A stretch of 63,639 nt of DNA, taken from positions 1-63,639 of the forward strand of contig NZ_SRIC01000013.1 of assembly GCF_004684775.1 (NCBI RefSeq), given 5' to 3'. The translations under genes were made by a program, and so were the position numbers. The DNA is from Streptomyces sp. MZ04. Its GTDB lineage: Bacteria; Actinomycetota; Actinomycetes; Streptomycetales; Streptomycetaceae. The notes under the pieces were generated by a model. That model was not told the origin of the DNA. It was given only the letters and a program-made list of their open reading frames with translations, and searched no databases. Shown here one piece after another: positions 27,770 to 36,091 of the stretch; position 1 is the stretch's first letter, and each line of letters opens with the position of its first letter.

Positions 27770-28771
27770 GTGACGACCTTCTCCGTGATCCCCGGCTCGG
27801 CGGTGTCCGGCATCCTCGCCGACTCCCACAAGGACGTGCTGCGCATCGTCACGCAGACCTACATGGCCCATGAGCAGGGTAATTCGGTGAACCCGGACAG
27901 CTACTTCCTGCGCTTCCCCGAGAAGCCCAACTCCCGTGTCATCGCGCTGCCTTGCTATCTCGGAGGCGAGGTCGACACCATCGGAATGAAGTGGATCGCG
28001 AGCTTCCCCGACAACATCGAGCAGGGCCTGCCGAGGGCGTCCGCCACACTCCTCCTGAACGACTACGCCACGGGGTATCCCCTCGCCTGTCTGGAGGCGG
28101 CCGGCATCAGCGCGGCCCGCACCGCGGCCTCGGCGGCCGTCGCGGCCCGGGAACTGGCATCGGGAGAGGGGGAGGTCAGTGTCGCGGTCGTCGGAGCGGG
28201 CGTCATCGCCCGGACGATTCTCGACTACCTCAAGGCGAACGGCGTCGCCGTCTCCGACGTGCTCGTGCACGACCTCGACGCAACCAGCGCCGGCCATCTC
28301 ACCCGGCACGCCGCCGACCAGTTCGGGGCCCCGGCCACCACGGGAACGCTGGCCGAGGCCCTGACCCGCGATCTCGTCGTCTTCGCCACCACGGCGGCCA
28401 CGCCCTACGTACCCGCCGACACGCCGCTGCGCCCGGGGCAGGTACTGTTGAACATCTCTCTGCGGGACCTCAGCCCCGAGCTCCTGCTGGGCTGCAACAA
28501 CATCGTCGACGACGTCGACCACTGCCTGAAGGCCCAGACGTCACCGCACCTGGCCGAACAGCTCACCGGCTCCCGCGACTTCATCACCGGCACGCTGGGG
28601 GCGCTGCTCGAGGGCAAGGCGGTCCTCGACCCCGCCAAGCCCACCGTCTTCTCCCCCTTCGGCCTCGGGATCCTCGACCTGGCCGTGGGGCACTATGTGC
28701 TGCACGCCGCGAAGACGCGGGGTGGTGCGGTGGAGATCCCCGACTTCATCGGTGAGACCACGCGGTGGTGA
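27770..28771 (+). CDS. sbnB: SbnB-type ACEGA dehydrogenase for 2,3-diaminopropionate
   Basis: 333 residues from GTG 27770 with a purine-rich site (agaaagagaga) upstream. Ornithine cyclodeaminase/mu-crystallin fold: the N-terminal half carries GMKWIASFPDN and RASATLLLND, then AARTAASAAVAA. The NAD-binding loop is VAVVGAGVIARTIL (Gly142-Ala147), with an acidic residue at the end of the next strand (VLVHDLDA). SbnB oxidatively splits the SbnA product to L-2,3-diaminopropionate and 2-oxoglutarate. It is the last gene of the plus-strand operon; the next gene is 340 bp away and unrelated, so the cluster's right border is probably here. Confidence 0.92.
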   Translation: MTTFSVIPGSAVSGILADSHKDVLRIVTQTYMAHEQGNSVNPDSYFLRFPEKPNSRVIALPCYLGGEVDTIGMKWIASFPDNIEQGLPRASATLLLNDYATGYPLACLEAAGISAARTAASAAVAARELASGEGEVSVAVVGAGVIARTILDYLKANGVAVSDVLVHDLDATSAGHLTRHAADQFGAPATTGTLAEALTRDLVVFATTAATPYVPADTPLRPGQVLLNISLRDLSPELLLGCNNIVDDVDHCLKAQTSPHLAEQLTGSRDFITGTLGALLEGKAVLDPAKPTVFSPFGLGILDLAVGHYVLHAAKTRGGAVEIPDFIGETTRW

Positions 28772-29112
28772 CCGACGCAGGAACGGGCCTGCCGAGAGGT
28801 CGATTCCGGCGCGCTGCGGGTGGTCCCCTCGCGATACGAGGTTCGTGCTGCTGGTCGCGGTCCTGAACATCCCTGACGGGGAAGGGCACTTGGCGACTGT
28901 TTAACACCGCCGCCCTGACGGCTCCTCTCCGGGCGTACGTCCCTGATGACGAGGCCCCGCGCCGGCGGACAGTCCATCGGCCGCGGGCAGGGACGTGACG
29001 GGGTCCATCGGTCGGTCACGGTGAACCTGCGAGGAGGCTTTCCGGCGCAAGCCGTTCGCTCGTTCGAGGTCAAGCGAACGCCTACGCGCTTTCGGGTGCC
29101 GCGGAGAAGGTC
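28772..29112. other. Intergenic at cluster border
   Basis: No gene recognised. There is an 8-bp inverted repeat, cgttcgct/agcgaacg, spanning 29053-29080 with a 12-base spacer, about 35 bp before the next gene; it may be an operator. The segment otherwise marks the change from the NRPS cluster to ordinary chromosomal genes. Confidence 0.45.
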
Positions 29113-29970
29113 ATGATCACGGCGGATTCCCGCGAACGGCGGGATCTTTCGCCTGCTCAGGAGGTATCCGTGGTCCTCGTCATCGTCGTAGCCGCAGTGG
29201 CTCTGCTCGCAGGGCTGGCGGCGAACCGGTTCCTGCGGCCACGGCTGATGGCCGACGACGACGCCGGCATGGCCGTCAAGGACCTCGTCGGCCCGTTGCT
29301 CACACTGACCGTCCTCCTGCTGGCTTTCGTGCTGGTCACCGCCAACGGCTCCTACGGCAAGGCCGAGGTCGCCTCGCGCGGTGAGGCCCGCGCACTCGAC
29401 CAGCTCGCCGAGATCGCCGAGTACGCGCCTGCGGCAGAGCAGAAACGGATCCAGGCGGACGCCGTCTGCTACGCACGTGCCGTACGCACCCAGGAATGGC
29501 CCGCCATGGCCGACGACGGCAGCGGGTCGGCCGCGCCCAGCGTCTGGTCGACCGACCTGCGCCATTCCTTCCGTGATCTGGAAGGCAAGCCCGTCTTCGG
29601 CATGCTGATCGCCGCCGACAACAAGCGGTCCGACGAACGCGAGGAACGCCTCACGCAGGCCACCGCCAGCGTCCCCAGCGCCATCTTCTGGTTCCTGCTC
29701 GCCACCCTCACCATCACCGTCGTGGCTCTCGGCGTCTGCCTGCCCCGCAGGAACAACCGCGGTCAGCTCATTACCCTCACTGTGATCACCGCGCTCCTGA
29801 CGACGACGCTGTGCATCATCCGTGACGTCGACCGGCCCTTCGGCGGCGCCATCAACGTCGACCCCACCGCGATCGCAGAGGTTGAACGGCAAGCCACCCG
29901 CGACTTCCTCACCCACCACAAACTCGCGGACCTGCCCTGCGACGACAAGGGCATCCGGCGTTCCGTGTAA
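29113..29970 (+). CDS. DUF4239 (bestrophin-like) membrane protein
   Basis: 285 residues from ATG 29113 (ggagaagg upstream). Two hydrophobic segments lie near the N-terminus (about 18-37 and 58-76). A hydrophilic, mostly helical middle follows (EVASRGEARALDQLAEIAEY...), then two more hydrophobic segments (about 193-212 and 220-237) and a soluble tail. The placement of LLLAFVLV next to a Gly/Ala/Glu-rich helix and the paired C-terminal segments fit the DUF4239 family, described as bestrophin-like. A channel function is not proven for this family. It is probably monocistronic. Confidence 0.65.
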   Translation: MITADSRERRDLSPAQEVSVVLVIVVAAVALLAGLAANRFLRPRLMADDDAGMAVKDLVGPLLTLTVLLLAFVLVTANGSYGKAEVASRGEARALDQLAEIAEYAPAAEQKRIQADAVCYARAVRTQEWPAMADDGSGSAAPSVWSTDLRHSFRDLEGKPVFGMLIAADNKRSDEREERLTQATASVPSAIFWFLLATLTITVVALGVCLPRRNNRGQLITLTVITALLTTTLCIIRDVDRPFGGAINVDPTAIAEVERQATRDFLTHHKLADLPCDDKGIRRSV

Positions 29971-30093
29971 CCCGTCAAGGGGCTTGACCGGCGCCCGGAC
30001 CAGCCGCGGATGGTCGCAGCAGGGCGATGAGTCTCGCTCTGGTTTCCAGTCTGTATCCCCGACACGCGACCAACCGCACTCGAGGAGGGCATC

Positions 30094-30672
30094 ATGACCG
30101 CCACCTACACATTCGACGTCTTCTCCAGCCTCGACGGCTTCGGCGGCGCCGGCGGCAACTGGACCGGCTACTGGGGCAAGCAAGGCCCCGAGCTCCTGGA
30201 CCATCGCCTCGCCCTGTACGGCGAGGAGCAGCGGATGGTCTTCGGGGCCAACACGTACCGCCTGTTCGCACGGATGCTGGCCTCGAGCACCGAGGAGTCC
30301 GAGGTGCGTGATCCCTGGGTCACCCGGATGAGGAGCCTGCCGGCGACGGTGGTGTCGACCACGCTGGAAGGCCCCCTCGACTGGCCGGATGCGAACATCG
30401 AGAGCGGCGACGCCGTCGACGTCGTCGCTCGGCTCAAGGAGGAGTCCGAGGTCCCATTGCGCTCGCACGGCAGCCTGTCGATGAACCGGGCGCTGATGGC
30501 CGCCGGTCTGGTCGACCGCGTCCAGGTGACGCTGTTCCCTGTGATCACCGGTCAGACCGGGCTCGACCCGATCTTCCAGGGCGCGGCCGACTTCGACCTC
30601 GAGCTGATCGAGCACCGAACGCTCGACGGCCACATCCAAGAGCTCGTCTACCGGCCCACCTTGCATGCCTGA
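30094..30672 (+). CDS. Dihydrofolate-reductase-family protein (RibD C-terminal fold)
   Basis: 192 residues from ATG 30094 (gaggaggg upstream). It opens with the DHFR/RibD pattern FDVFSSLDGFGG. GANTYRLFARML follows (about residues 50-61), then TVVSTTLEGPLDWPDA, a Ser/Asn-rich NADPH loop HGSLSMNRALMAAGLVDRVQV and LFPVITGQTGLDPIF. Members are NADPH-dependent reductases of unknown substrate, widespread and often multicopy in Streptomyces. It is not the essential folate enzyme, which is shorter and differs at the active site. It converges on the RDD gene. Confidence 0.85.
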   Translation: MTATYTFDVFSSLDGFGGAGGNWTGYWGKQGPELLDHRLALYGEEQRMVFGANTYRLFARMLASSTEESEVRDPWVTRMRSLPATVVSTTLEGPLDWPDANIESGDAVDVVARLKEESEVPLRSHGSLSMNRALMAAGLVDRVQVTLFPVITGQTGLDPIFQGAADFDLELIEHRTLDGHIQELVYRPTLHA

Positions 30673-30735
30673 GTCCAGCGCCCCCGTCCAGTTACGGCAG
30701 TACGTTGTGCCGATGACCGAATCCCTGCCGCAGGC

Positions 30736-30756
30736 GCGGGGCTCACTGAGCCCGCT
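30736..30756 (+). terminator. Possible terminator hairpin at convergent gene ends
   Basis: gggctc (30739-30744) and gagccc (30748-30753) pair around a three-base loop, with extra pairing outside. It lies between the convergent DHFR-family and RDD genes and overlaps the RDD stop codon. Confidence 0.35.
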
Positions 30757-31447
30757 GCCACGCGGAGAGGTCCTTGCGGCGTACGGAGCGGAGTCCGGCG
30801 ATGTCCGTGTCGTAGAGCTCGCCGGTCCAGTTCTTCTTCACCGAGTTGTCCGAGCTGCCGCCGAAGTTCTCCCGCAGCCAGTACCAGGGCTGCAGCGGCA
30901 GCCAGCACAGGCCGGCGAGCCAGCGGTTCAGGGCACGGATCGGGCCGGGGCGGCCCGCGTCGGCGGCGCGCATCACACGGATACCGAAGAGCAGTTTCCC
31001 GATGCTGCCGCGGAACAGCACCGTCAGGACGCACTGGTTGGTGAAGGACACCACCGGTATCAGGGCGAGCAGGGTCCACCACGGCCTGGTCTCCGGGACC
31101 AGGTCGGCGATCGCCACCGCGCCGTACAGAGCGACTACCAGGTCGACGGCCACTGCGAGGTATCGGCGTGCCTCCCCGGCGAGGGCTGGCAGCTGGCTCG
31201 GTGGGGTCTGCTGCCCTGAAGCGGGTGTCCAGGCCGGGGAGTTCGGCGATCCGTACGAGGTCGGTGCCCCGTAGGGCGCGGGTTGCCCGTAGGCCTCGGG
31301 TTGCCCGTAGGGCGCGGGTTGCCCGTAGGGCGCGGGTTGCCCGTAGGGCGCTTGGTTCGCGTAGGGATGCGGTGCTGGTGGTGCCTGCCCGCCGTACGGT
31401 GCCTGCTGCTGAGCATGATTCTGGTACTGCCCCCGATGATCATTCAT
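30743..31447 (-). CDS. RDD-family membrane protein with PYGQPA repeats
   Basis: 234 residues from ATG 31447 (a start at 31465 is possible). The first ~90 residues are a Pro/Gln/Tyr/Gly-rich cytoplasmic tail with repeated APYGQP units. The RDD domain follows from about 95, opening RRYLAVAVDLVVAL, with hydrophobic segments near 100-120 and 125-145. SIGKLLFGIRVM is the usual conserved RDD segment, and a third membrane stretch surrounds LAGLCWLPLQPWYWL. RDD proteins are small membrane proteins proposed in transport or in organising other membrane proteins. The Pro-rich tail is a common Streptomyces addition. Confidence 0.85.
   Translation of the reverse strand: MNDHRGQYQNHAQQQAPYGGQAPPAPHPYANQAPYGQPAPYGQPAPYGQPEAYGQPAPYGAPTSYGSPNSPAWTPASGQQTPPSQLPALAGEARRYLAVAVDLVVALYGAVAIADLVPETRPWWTLLALIPVVSFTNQCVLTVLFRGSIGKLLFGIRVMRAADAGRPGPIRALNRWLAGLCWLPLQPWYWLRENFGGSSDNSVKKNWTGELYDTDIAGLRSVRRKDLSAWQRAQ
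31276..31356 (-). repeat. 18-bp coding tandem repeat in RDD gene
   Basis: Four to five copies of an 18-base unit (consensus ggttgcccgtagggcgcg on the plus strand), encoding the repeated PYGQPA residues of the RDD protein's N-terminal tail. Copy number could vary between strains by slippage without breaking the frame, because the unit is a multiple of three. Confidence 0.85.
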
Positions 31448-31588
31448 GCCGGCATCATGCCTCACCCCAGGGGCTTCAGGTCCAAGCAGGCAGTGGCAGG
31501 CAATTGCCTGACACCGATGAGTTCTACGACCGGGCGAGGTCTACACACGTACACCGCAAAAGTTTCACCCAGGATCAGTGAGGGGACC

Positions 31589-32278
31589 ATGAGCGCCAAC
31601 GCACTACCGCCCGTCGTCGACGCCGACACCTGGCAGCAGCAGCTCGACGCCTTGCGCACCCGCGAGAAGGCCGCGACCCGCGAACTCGACGCGATCGCTG
31701 CCCAGCGCCGCCGCCTGCCGATGGTCAAGATGCCCGACTACACACTCGAGGGCGAGGGCGGACCGGTTCGGCTGGCGGACGTCTTCGAAGGCAAGCAGCA
31801 GCTGATCGTCTACAACCACATGTGGTTTCCCGGAGAGACATGGCAGTGCCCGGGCTGCACGGGGTACACCTCGCAGTTCACGCGGTTGGAATTCCTGGAC
31901 AATTACGATGCCCGGTACGTCATCGTCACCCAGGGTCCGATCGACGAGGCGCTCGCCTACAAACGGCGGGTCGGGAACAGAATGACCTGGTATTCCACCG
32001 CGAACAGCCCCTTCGGTACCGATGTCGGCGCACCGCCCGGTGGAGAATTCGCCGTCAACGTGTTTCTGCGCGACGGCGACACCGTCTACCGCACCTGGCA
32101 CACCACCGGCCGTGGCGTCGAGCAGCTCGGTCACACCTTCGCGCTGATCGACCTGTTGCCGTACGGGCGCCAGGAGGAGTGGCAGGACTCGCCCGACGGT
32201 TGGCCACAGGAGCCGACGTACAGCCGGTGGGCCTCCGCCAAAGACGTCGCCGCGCACTACGGTACGGACGCCGTCTGA
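31589..32278 (+). CDS. DUF899 thioredoxin-like protein
   Basis: 229 residues from ATG 31589 (gagggg upstream). DUF899 proteins have a thioredoxin-like fold. The signature stretch KQQLIVYNHMWFPGETWQCPGCTGYTSQ (about residues 73-100) carries a CPGC pair in the CxxC position. RTWHTTGRGVEQLGHTFALIDLLPYGRQEEWQDSP near the C-terminus is the other family hallmark. The N-terminal helix LRTREKAATRELDAIAAQRRRLPMVKM is also typical. It is probably a cytoplasmic redox protein; no substrate is established. It ends 5 bp before the convergent VOC gene. Confidence 0.88.
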   Translation: MSANALPPVVDADTWQQQLDALRTREKAATRELDAIAAQRRRLPMVKMPDYTLEGEGGPVRLADVFEGKQQLIVYNHMWFPGETWQCPGCTGYTSQFTRLEFLDNYDARYVIVTQGPIDEALAYKRRVGNRMTWYSTANSPFGTDVGAPPGGEFAVNVFLRDGDTVYRTWHTTGRGVEQLGHTFALIDLLPYGRQEEWQDSPDGWPQEPTYSRWASAKDVAAHYGTDAV

Positions 32279-32283
32279 GCCGT

Positions 32284-32676
32284 CTACTGCGGCTGCGTCG
32301 CGATCTGGATCAGGTTGCCGCAGGTGTCGTCGAAGACCGCGGTGGTGACGGGGCCCATCTCCAGGGGCTCCTGGGTGAAGCGGACACCGAGGCCGTCCAG
32401 ACGCTCGTACTCCGCCTGCACATCGTCGACGGCGAACTGGGCGAGCGGGATGCCGTCCTGGACGAGCGCGTCGCGGTACGTCTTGGCGGCCGGGTGGCCG
32501 GCGGGCTCGAGGAGGAGTTCCGTGCCGCCGGGCTCCTCGGGCGAGACGACGGTCAGCCACCGGTCCTGCTCGCCCACCGGGACGTCGTGCTTCTTCACGA
32601 AGCCGAGGATCTCGGTGTAGAAGTGCAGGGCCTTGGCCTGGTCGTCGACGAAGATGCTGGTCAGGTGGATCTTCAT
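32284..32676 (-). CDS. VOC-family (glyoxalase-like) protein
   Basis: 130 residues from ATG 32676. A single VOC domain made of two beta-alpha-beta-beta-beta units: KIHLTSIFVDDQAKALHFYTEILGF opens the first, TELLLEPAG closes it, then PLAQFAVDDVQAEYERL and a final TAVFDDTCGNLIQIA. His4/Asp-type and Glu metal positions are plausible but not certain. The start codon overlaps the ArsR stop (ATGA), so it is translated together with the regulator. Such ArsR-VOC pairs are common; the substrate is unknown. Confidence 0.9.
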   Translation of the reverse strand: MKIHLTSIFVDDQAKALHFYTEILGFVKKHDVPVGEQDRWLTVVSPEEPGGTELLLEPAGHPAAKTYRDALVQDGIPLAQFAVDDVQAEYERLDGLGVRFTQEPLEMGPVTTAVFDDTCGNLIQIATQPQ

Positions 32677-32981
32677 GGGGTGCTCTCCTGCGGTCCTGAG
32701 GTGTCGGGGACGGGCCATCGCTCGGCGATCTGCCGCAGCGGGGCCGTGTTCAGGTCGTGGAACTTGTAGCGGCCCTCCCGCCTGGTCTCGACGAGCCCGG
32801 CGGTCTCCAGCACGGCAAGATGCTGGGAGACCCCCTGGCGCGAGATGCCCAGCTGATGCTTCATGGTCAGCCGAGAGCAGATCTCGAACAGTGTCTGTCC
32901 GGACTTCTCCGTGAGCTCGTCGAGGATGATGCGGCGGGTGGGGTCGGCCAAGGCTTTGAAGAGGTCGTCGGCCACGACCAC
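32673..32981 (-). CDS. ArsR-family transcriptional regulator
   Basis: 102 residues. The winged helix spans about 6-85: LFKALADPTRRIILDEL, then SRQGVSQHLAVLETAGLVETRREGRYKFHDLN. The cysteine metal box of classical ArsR (ELCVCDL) is absent, so metal sensing is unlikely; it belongs to the metal-independent group often found beside VOC or polyketide-cyclase genes. It is first in a two-gene operon. A perfect 9-bp inverted repeat lies directly upstream of its start and is its probable own operator. Confidence 0.93.
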   Translation of the reverse strand: MVVADDLFKALADPTRRIILDELTEKSGQTLFEICSRLTMKHQLGISRQGVSQHLAVLETAGLVETRREGRYKFHDLNTAPLRQIAERWPVPDTSGPQESTP

Positions 32982-32983
32982 AG

Positions 32984-33009
32984 GATAGGCAAATGCTCAC
33001 TTGCCTATC
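32984..33009. promoter_or_regulatory. Probable ArsR operator
   Basis: Perfect 9-bp arms gataggcaa (32984-32992) and ttgcctatc (33001-33009) with an 8-base spacer, immediately before the ArsR start codon at 32981. The position fits autorepression and may also affect the divergent methyltransferase gene at 33081. Confidence 0.8.
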
Positions 33010-33080
33010 AAGTCGAGGGCTGTCGCCGTCGTGACCGCAGGCGGGTAGCTGCGCGGATTGGTGGCAGTTAACGTAACCGC

Positions 33081-33860
33081 GTGGACAAAAGTGAACGGTT
33101 ACTTCACAGCTCATCGTTCGGTGCAGCTGCGGCCGCATACGCCGAGCACCGCCCGGACTACGCGCAAGCCGCGGTGCGTTGGGCGGTTGAGCCCGCGCCG
33201 GGAGCGCGCGTGCTCGACCTCGGCGCAGGAACCGGCAAGCTGACCGCCACGCTGGTCGAGCTGGGTGCCGACGTCGTCGCGGTCGAGCCCGACCCGGCGA
33301 TGCTGACCGAGCTGCGTCGAGCGCTGCCGACTGTCCGTGCCCTGCCGGGCAGCGCCGAGGCGATACCGCTGCCGGACGCGTCCGTCGATGTCGTGCTGGC
33401 CGGCAACGCCATGCACTGGTTCGACATGGCCGTCGCGGGGCCCGAAATCGCCAGGGTCCTCGCACCCGGCGGCATCCTGGCCGGCCTGTGGAACGTCATG
33501 GACGACCAGGTCGACTGGGTCGCCGGGCTCGCACGGGTCAGCGGGAGCGCAGCCATCGGCCCGCGTGACACGCCCGCCGACTGGCGCGCCGAGACGGCAG
33601 AGATGCACCTCCCGAAGACCGGCGTGGCCGCCCGGTTCGGCTCGCCGGAGCAAGCCGAGTTCCCGCACGGGCAGCTCCGCACCGCCGACTCCCTCGGTGC
33701 GACTCTCGCGACGCGTGCGGGGATGCTGGTCATGCCGGAACAGGAACGTGCGGCCACGCTCGGCCGGATCCGCGCGTTCCTCGCGAGCAGGCCGGAGACC
33801 GCCGACGGCGAGTTCACCCTCCCGATGCTGACCGCCGTACTGCGCGTGCGGCGGCTGTGA
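33081..33860 (+). CDS. SAM-dependent methyltransferase (UbiE/TMT-like)
   Basis: 259 residues from GTG 33081. An N-terminal F-x-AAAAAYAEHRPDY segment is typical of the trans-aconitate or UbiE-like group. Motif I is VLDLGAGTGKLTATL (about 45-59), VVAVEPDPAML gives the acidic ribose-binding Glu, LPGSAEAIPLPDASVDVVLAGNAMHWFD is motif II/III, and VLAPGGILAGLWN follows. The fold and SAM site are complete. The methyl acceptor is unknown. It is divergent from the ArsR gene and could be under the same operator. Confidence 0.85.
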   Translation: MDKSERLLHSSSFGAAAAAYAEHRPDYAQAAVRWAVEPAPGARVLDLGAGTGKLTATLVELGADVVAVEPDPAMLTELRRALPTVRALPGSAEAIPLPDASVDVVLAGNAMHWFDMAVAGPEIARVLAPGGILAGLWNVMDDQVDWVAGLARVSGSAAIGPRDTPADWRAETAEMHLPKTGVAARFGSPEQAEFPHGQLRTADSLGATLATRAGMLVMPEQERAATLGRIRAFLASRPETADGEFTLPMLTAVLRVRRL

Positions 33861-33918
33861 GAGCTGTCTCGTACCGTCGAGCCGGACGCACACCGATCCG
33901 GCAGCACGGAGGAACGCC

Positions 33919-34230
33919 ATGGAACTGACCCTGCTCGCCGTGCCGGGCTGCCCGAACGTCGCCCTGTTGAAGAGCCGCCTGGAGCAGATCGAGAGCGGAC
34001 TCGGCAGTCAGATCCCCGTGTGTGAGGTCCACGGCGAGGCGGAAGCCGCCGCCCTCGGCATGCACGGCTCCCCCACGTTGCTCGTCGACGGCGCCGATCC
34101 CTTCGCCCCGCCCGGTACCGCGACCGGTACCGCGACCGGCTACGCGTGCCGTATCTACCGCGACGAACACGGCCGGCCCGACGGTGCCCCGAGCCTCGCT
34201 CAGCTTCAGCGGGTGCTGCGGCGGACGTGA
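33919..34230 (+). CDS. Small thioredoxin-like protein
   Basis: 103 residues from ATG 33919 (ggagg upstream). Beta-alpha-beta start ELTLLAVPGCPNVALLKSRL, where the GCPN replaces the CxxC of thioredoxins. HGSPTLLVDGADPF with the cis-Pro-like loop follows. A GTATGTATG repeat sits in the middle, and an amphipathic C-terminal helix ends the protein. Similar proteins are often labelled as alkylmercury lyase-like in automatic annotation, but the organomercury active-site residues are not visible. Role unknown. It lies 58 bp after the methyltransferase gene. Confidence 0.7.
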   Translation: MELTLLAVPGCPNVALLKSRLEQIESGLGSQIPVCEVHGEAEAAALGMHGSPTLLVDGADPFAPPGTATGTATGYACRIYRDEHGRPDGAPSLAQLQRVLRRT

Positions 34231-34263
34231 CGAGGGCGGCCGTCGCGCGAGGGATGGGTTCGG

Positions 34264-35769
34264 TCAGTGGCTGCCGGTGAGTTCGCCGGTGAGCTTTTCG
34301 TGGATCTGTGCGCTCGGGCTGTTCAGGCCGATGATCTCGACCTGCTTGCCGCGCTGGGCGTACTTCGTCTCGATGGCGTCCAGCGCGGCCACCGATGAGG
34401 CGTCCCAGATGTGGGCGGCGGTCAGGTCGATGACGACCTTGTCGGGGTCGGTGGCGTAGTTGAACCGGCCGACGAGGTCGTTGGACGAGGCGAAGAAGAG
34501 CTCGCCGGTGACGGAGTAGACCACGCTGCCGCCGTCGGGGTCCGTGACCGAGGTGACGTTGGCGAGGTGGGCCACGCGCTTGGCGAAGATGACCATGGCG
34601 GTGAGGGAGCCGACGACGACGCCGATGGCGAGATTGCCGGTGGTGACCACGCAGGCGACCGTGATGACCATGACGGCGATCTCCCCCGCGGGCATCCGCT
34701 TGAGGGTCTTGGGGGCGATGGAGTGCCAGTCGAAGGTCGCGAAGGACACCATGACCATCACGGCGACGAGGGCGGCCATGGGAATGTCGGAGACGACCGG
34801 GCCGAAGACGATGCACAGCACCATCAGGAACGCCCCGGCCAGGAAGGTGGACAGACGGGTGCGGGCGCCGGACACCTTCACGTTGATCATCGTCTGGCCG
34901 ATCATGGCGCAGCCGCCCATGCCGCCGAGGAAGCCGGTGACGATGTTGGCGATGCCCTGGCCGATGGACTCGCGGGTCTTCGAGGAGTGGGTGTCGGTGA
35001 TCTCGTCGACCAGCTTGGCCGTCATCAGCGACTCCATCAGACCGACCAGCGCCATGGCGAGGGCGTACGGCGCGACGGTGGTCAGGGTGTCCATGGTGAA
35101 GGGCACGTCGGGCAGGCCCGGCACCGGGAGGGACGAGGGCAGCTCGCCCTTGTCGCCGACCGTGGGCACCGCGATGCCCGCGGCGACCGTGATCACGGTG
35201 AGGACGACGATGGAGACGAGCGGCGCCGGGATCGCCTTGGTGACCTTCGGAAAGAACACCATGAGCCCGAGGCCGCCGGCGAGGAGCGGGTAGACGGGCC
35301 ACGGCACGTCGTGCATCTCCGGGACCTGGGCCACGAAGACGAGGATGGCGAGGGAGTTGACGAAACCGACCATCACCGAGCGGGGTACGAACCGCATCAG
35401 CCTGGCGACGCCGAGCGCTCCGAGGACGATCTGGAAGACACCGGCCAGGATGACAGCGGCGACCAGGTAGCCCAGGCCGTGTTCGCGGTTGAGCGGGGCG
35501 ATGACCAGGGCGACGGCGCCGGTGGCGGCGGAGATCATCGCGCGGCGGCCGCCGACGACGGAAAGGGTGACGGCCATGGTGAACGAGGCGAACAGGCCGA
35601 TGGCGGGGTCGACTCCGGCGATGATGGAGAACGAGATCGCCTCGGGGATCAGCGCGAGACCGACGACGAGGCCGGCCAGGATCTCGGTGCGCCACACCTT
35701 CGGGTTGTTCAGCCAGTCGGGGCGCAGGCCGCGCAGGCGGGCGGCCGGGGACAGTGCGGACGTGGACAA
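34264..35769 (-). CDS. SulP-family anion transporter with STAS domain
   Basis: 501 residues. About ten to twelve membrane segments from residue 30: AGLVVGLALIPEAISFSIIAGVDP is the conserved SulP first-helix region, and GGMGGCAMIGQTMINVKVSGARTRLST is the other signature stretch. The soluble C-terminus from about 395 is a STAS domain (VYSVTGELFFASSNDLVGRF, VVIDLTAAHIWDASSVAALDAI). The short STAS form and sequence resemble bacterial YbaR/BicA-like members that move sulphate or bicarbonate. It is divergent from a MerR-type remnant; in other Streptomyces a MerR gene sits at this place and probably controls it. Confidence 0.93.
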   Translation of the reverse strand: MSTSALSPAARLRGLRPDWLNNPKVWRTEILAGLVVGLALIPEAISFSIIAGVDPAIGLFASFTMAVTLSVVGGRRAMISAATGAVALVIAPLNREHGLGYLVAAVILAGVFQIVLGALGVARLMRFVPRSVMVGFVNSLAILVFVAQVPEMHDVPWPVYPLLAGGLGLMVFFPKVTKAIPAPLVSIVVLTVITVAAGIAVPTVGDKGELPSSLPVPGLPDVPFTMDTLTTVAPYALAMALVGLMESLMTAKLVDEITDTHSSKTRESIGQGIANIVTGFLGGMGGCAMIGQTMINVKVSGARTRLSTFLAGAFLMVLCIVFGPVVSDIPMAALVAVMVMVSFATFDWHSIAPKTLKRMPAGEIAVMVITVACVVTTGNLAIGVVVGSLTAMVIFAKRVAHLANVTSVTDPDGGSVVYSVTGELFFASSNDLVGRFNYATDPDKVVIDLTAAHIWDASSVAALDAIETKYAQRGKQVEIIGLNSPSAQIHEKLTGELTGSH

Positions 35770-36091
35770 GACGGGTACCTGTCGTGCTCGGGCACACCCG
35801 GCCGTCGTCGGGGGCGTGCGGAAGGCGCCGGATGGCCGGGGCGGCCACCCGCGAAGCCCACGTACGGGTGCGGGCCGAAGTCAGAAGGCAGCAGCGGCGC
35901 GAGCGGGGTGTGCGCGGCTGCGTCAGGGGCGAAGGATCACGGCGGGCAGGCGGCGGCGCTGGGCGTCTGGGGCATGCGCACGCTCTCTCTCCTGCTCCCC
36001 TGCTCTCCTGCCGGCATCGGTCTTCGCCGGGGGCGTCGTCGGCCCCGACACGGCTGATGGCGAGGGAGACGCACTCTACCCGGGTGTCCAC
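35770..36091. other. Divergent intergenic region upstream of SulP
   Basis: About 320 bp without a supported gene. It should carry the SulP promoter and that of the MerR-like remnant. No clear dyad of the MerR type (long palindrome between spaced -35 and -10) could be picked out. Confidence 0.4.

Noticed and set aside
16945..28771. Siderophore (staphyloferrin-like) assignment based on SbnA/SbnB
   Set aside because: No NIS synthetase, ornithine hydroxylase, siderophore uptake gene or iron box is seen; Dap is also used in many peptide antibiotics.
33919..34230. Alkylmercury lyase
   Set aside because: Too short and lacks the MerB catalytic cysteine/aspartate arrangement; kept as thioredoxin-like.
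34411..36057. 548-residue plus-strand frame full of Gly, Asp and His
   Set aside because: Shadow of the SulP transporter gene, whose membrane segments and STAS domain are clear on the minus strand.
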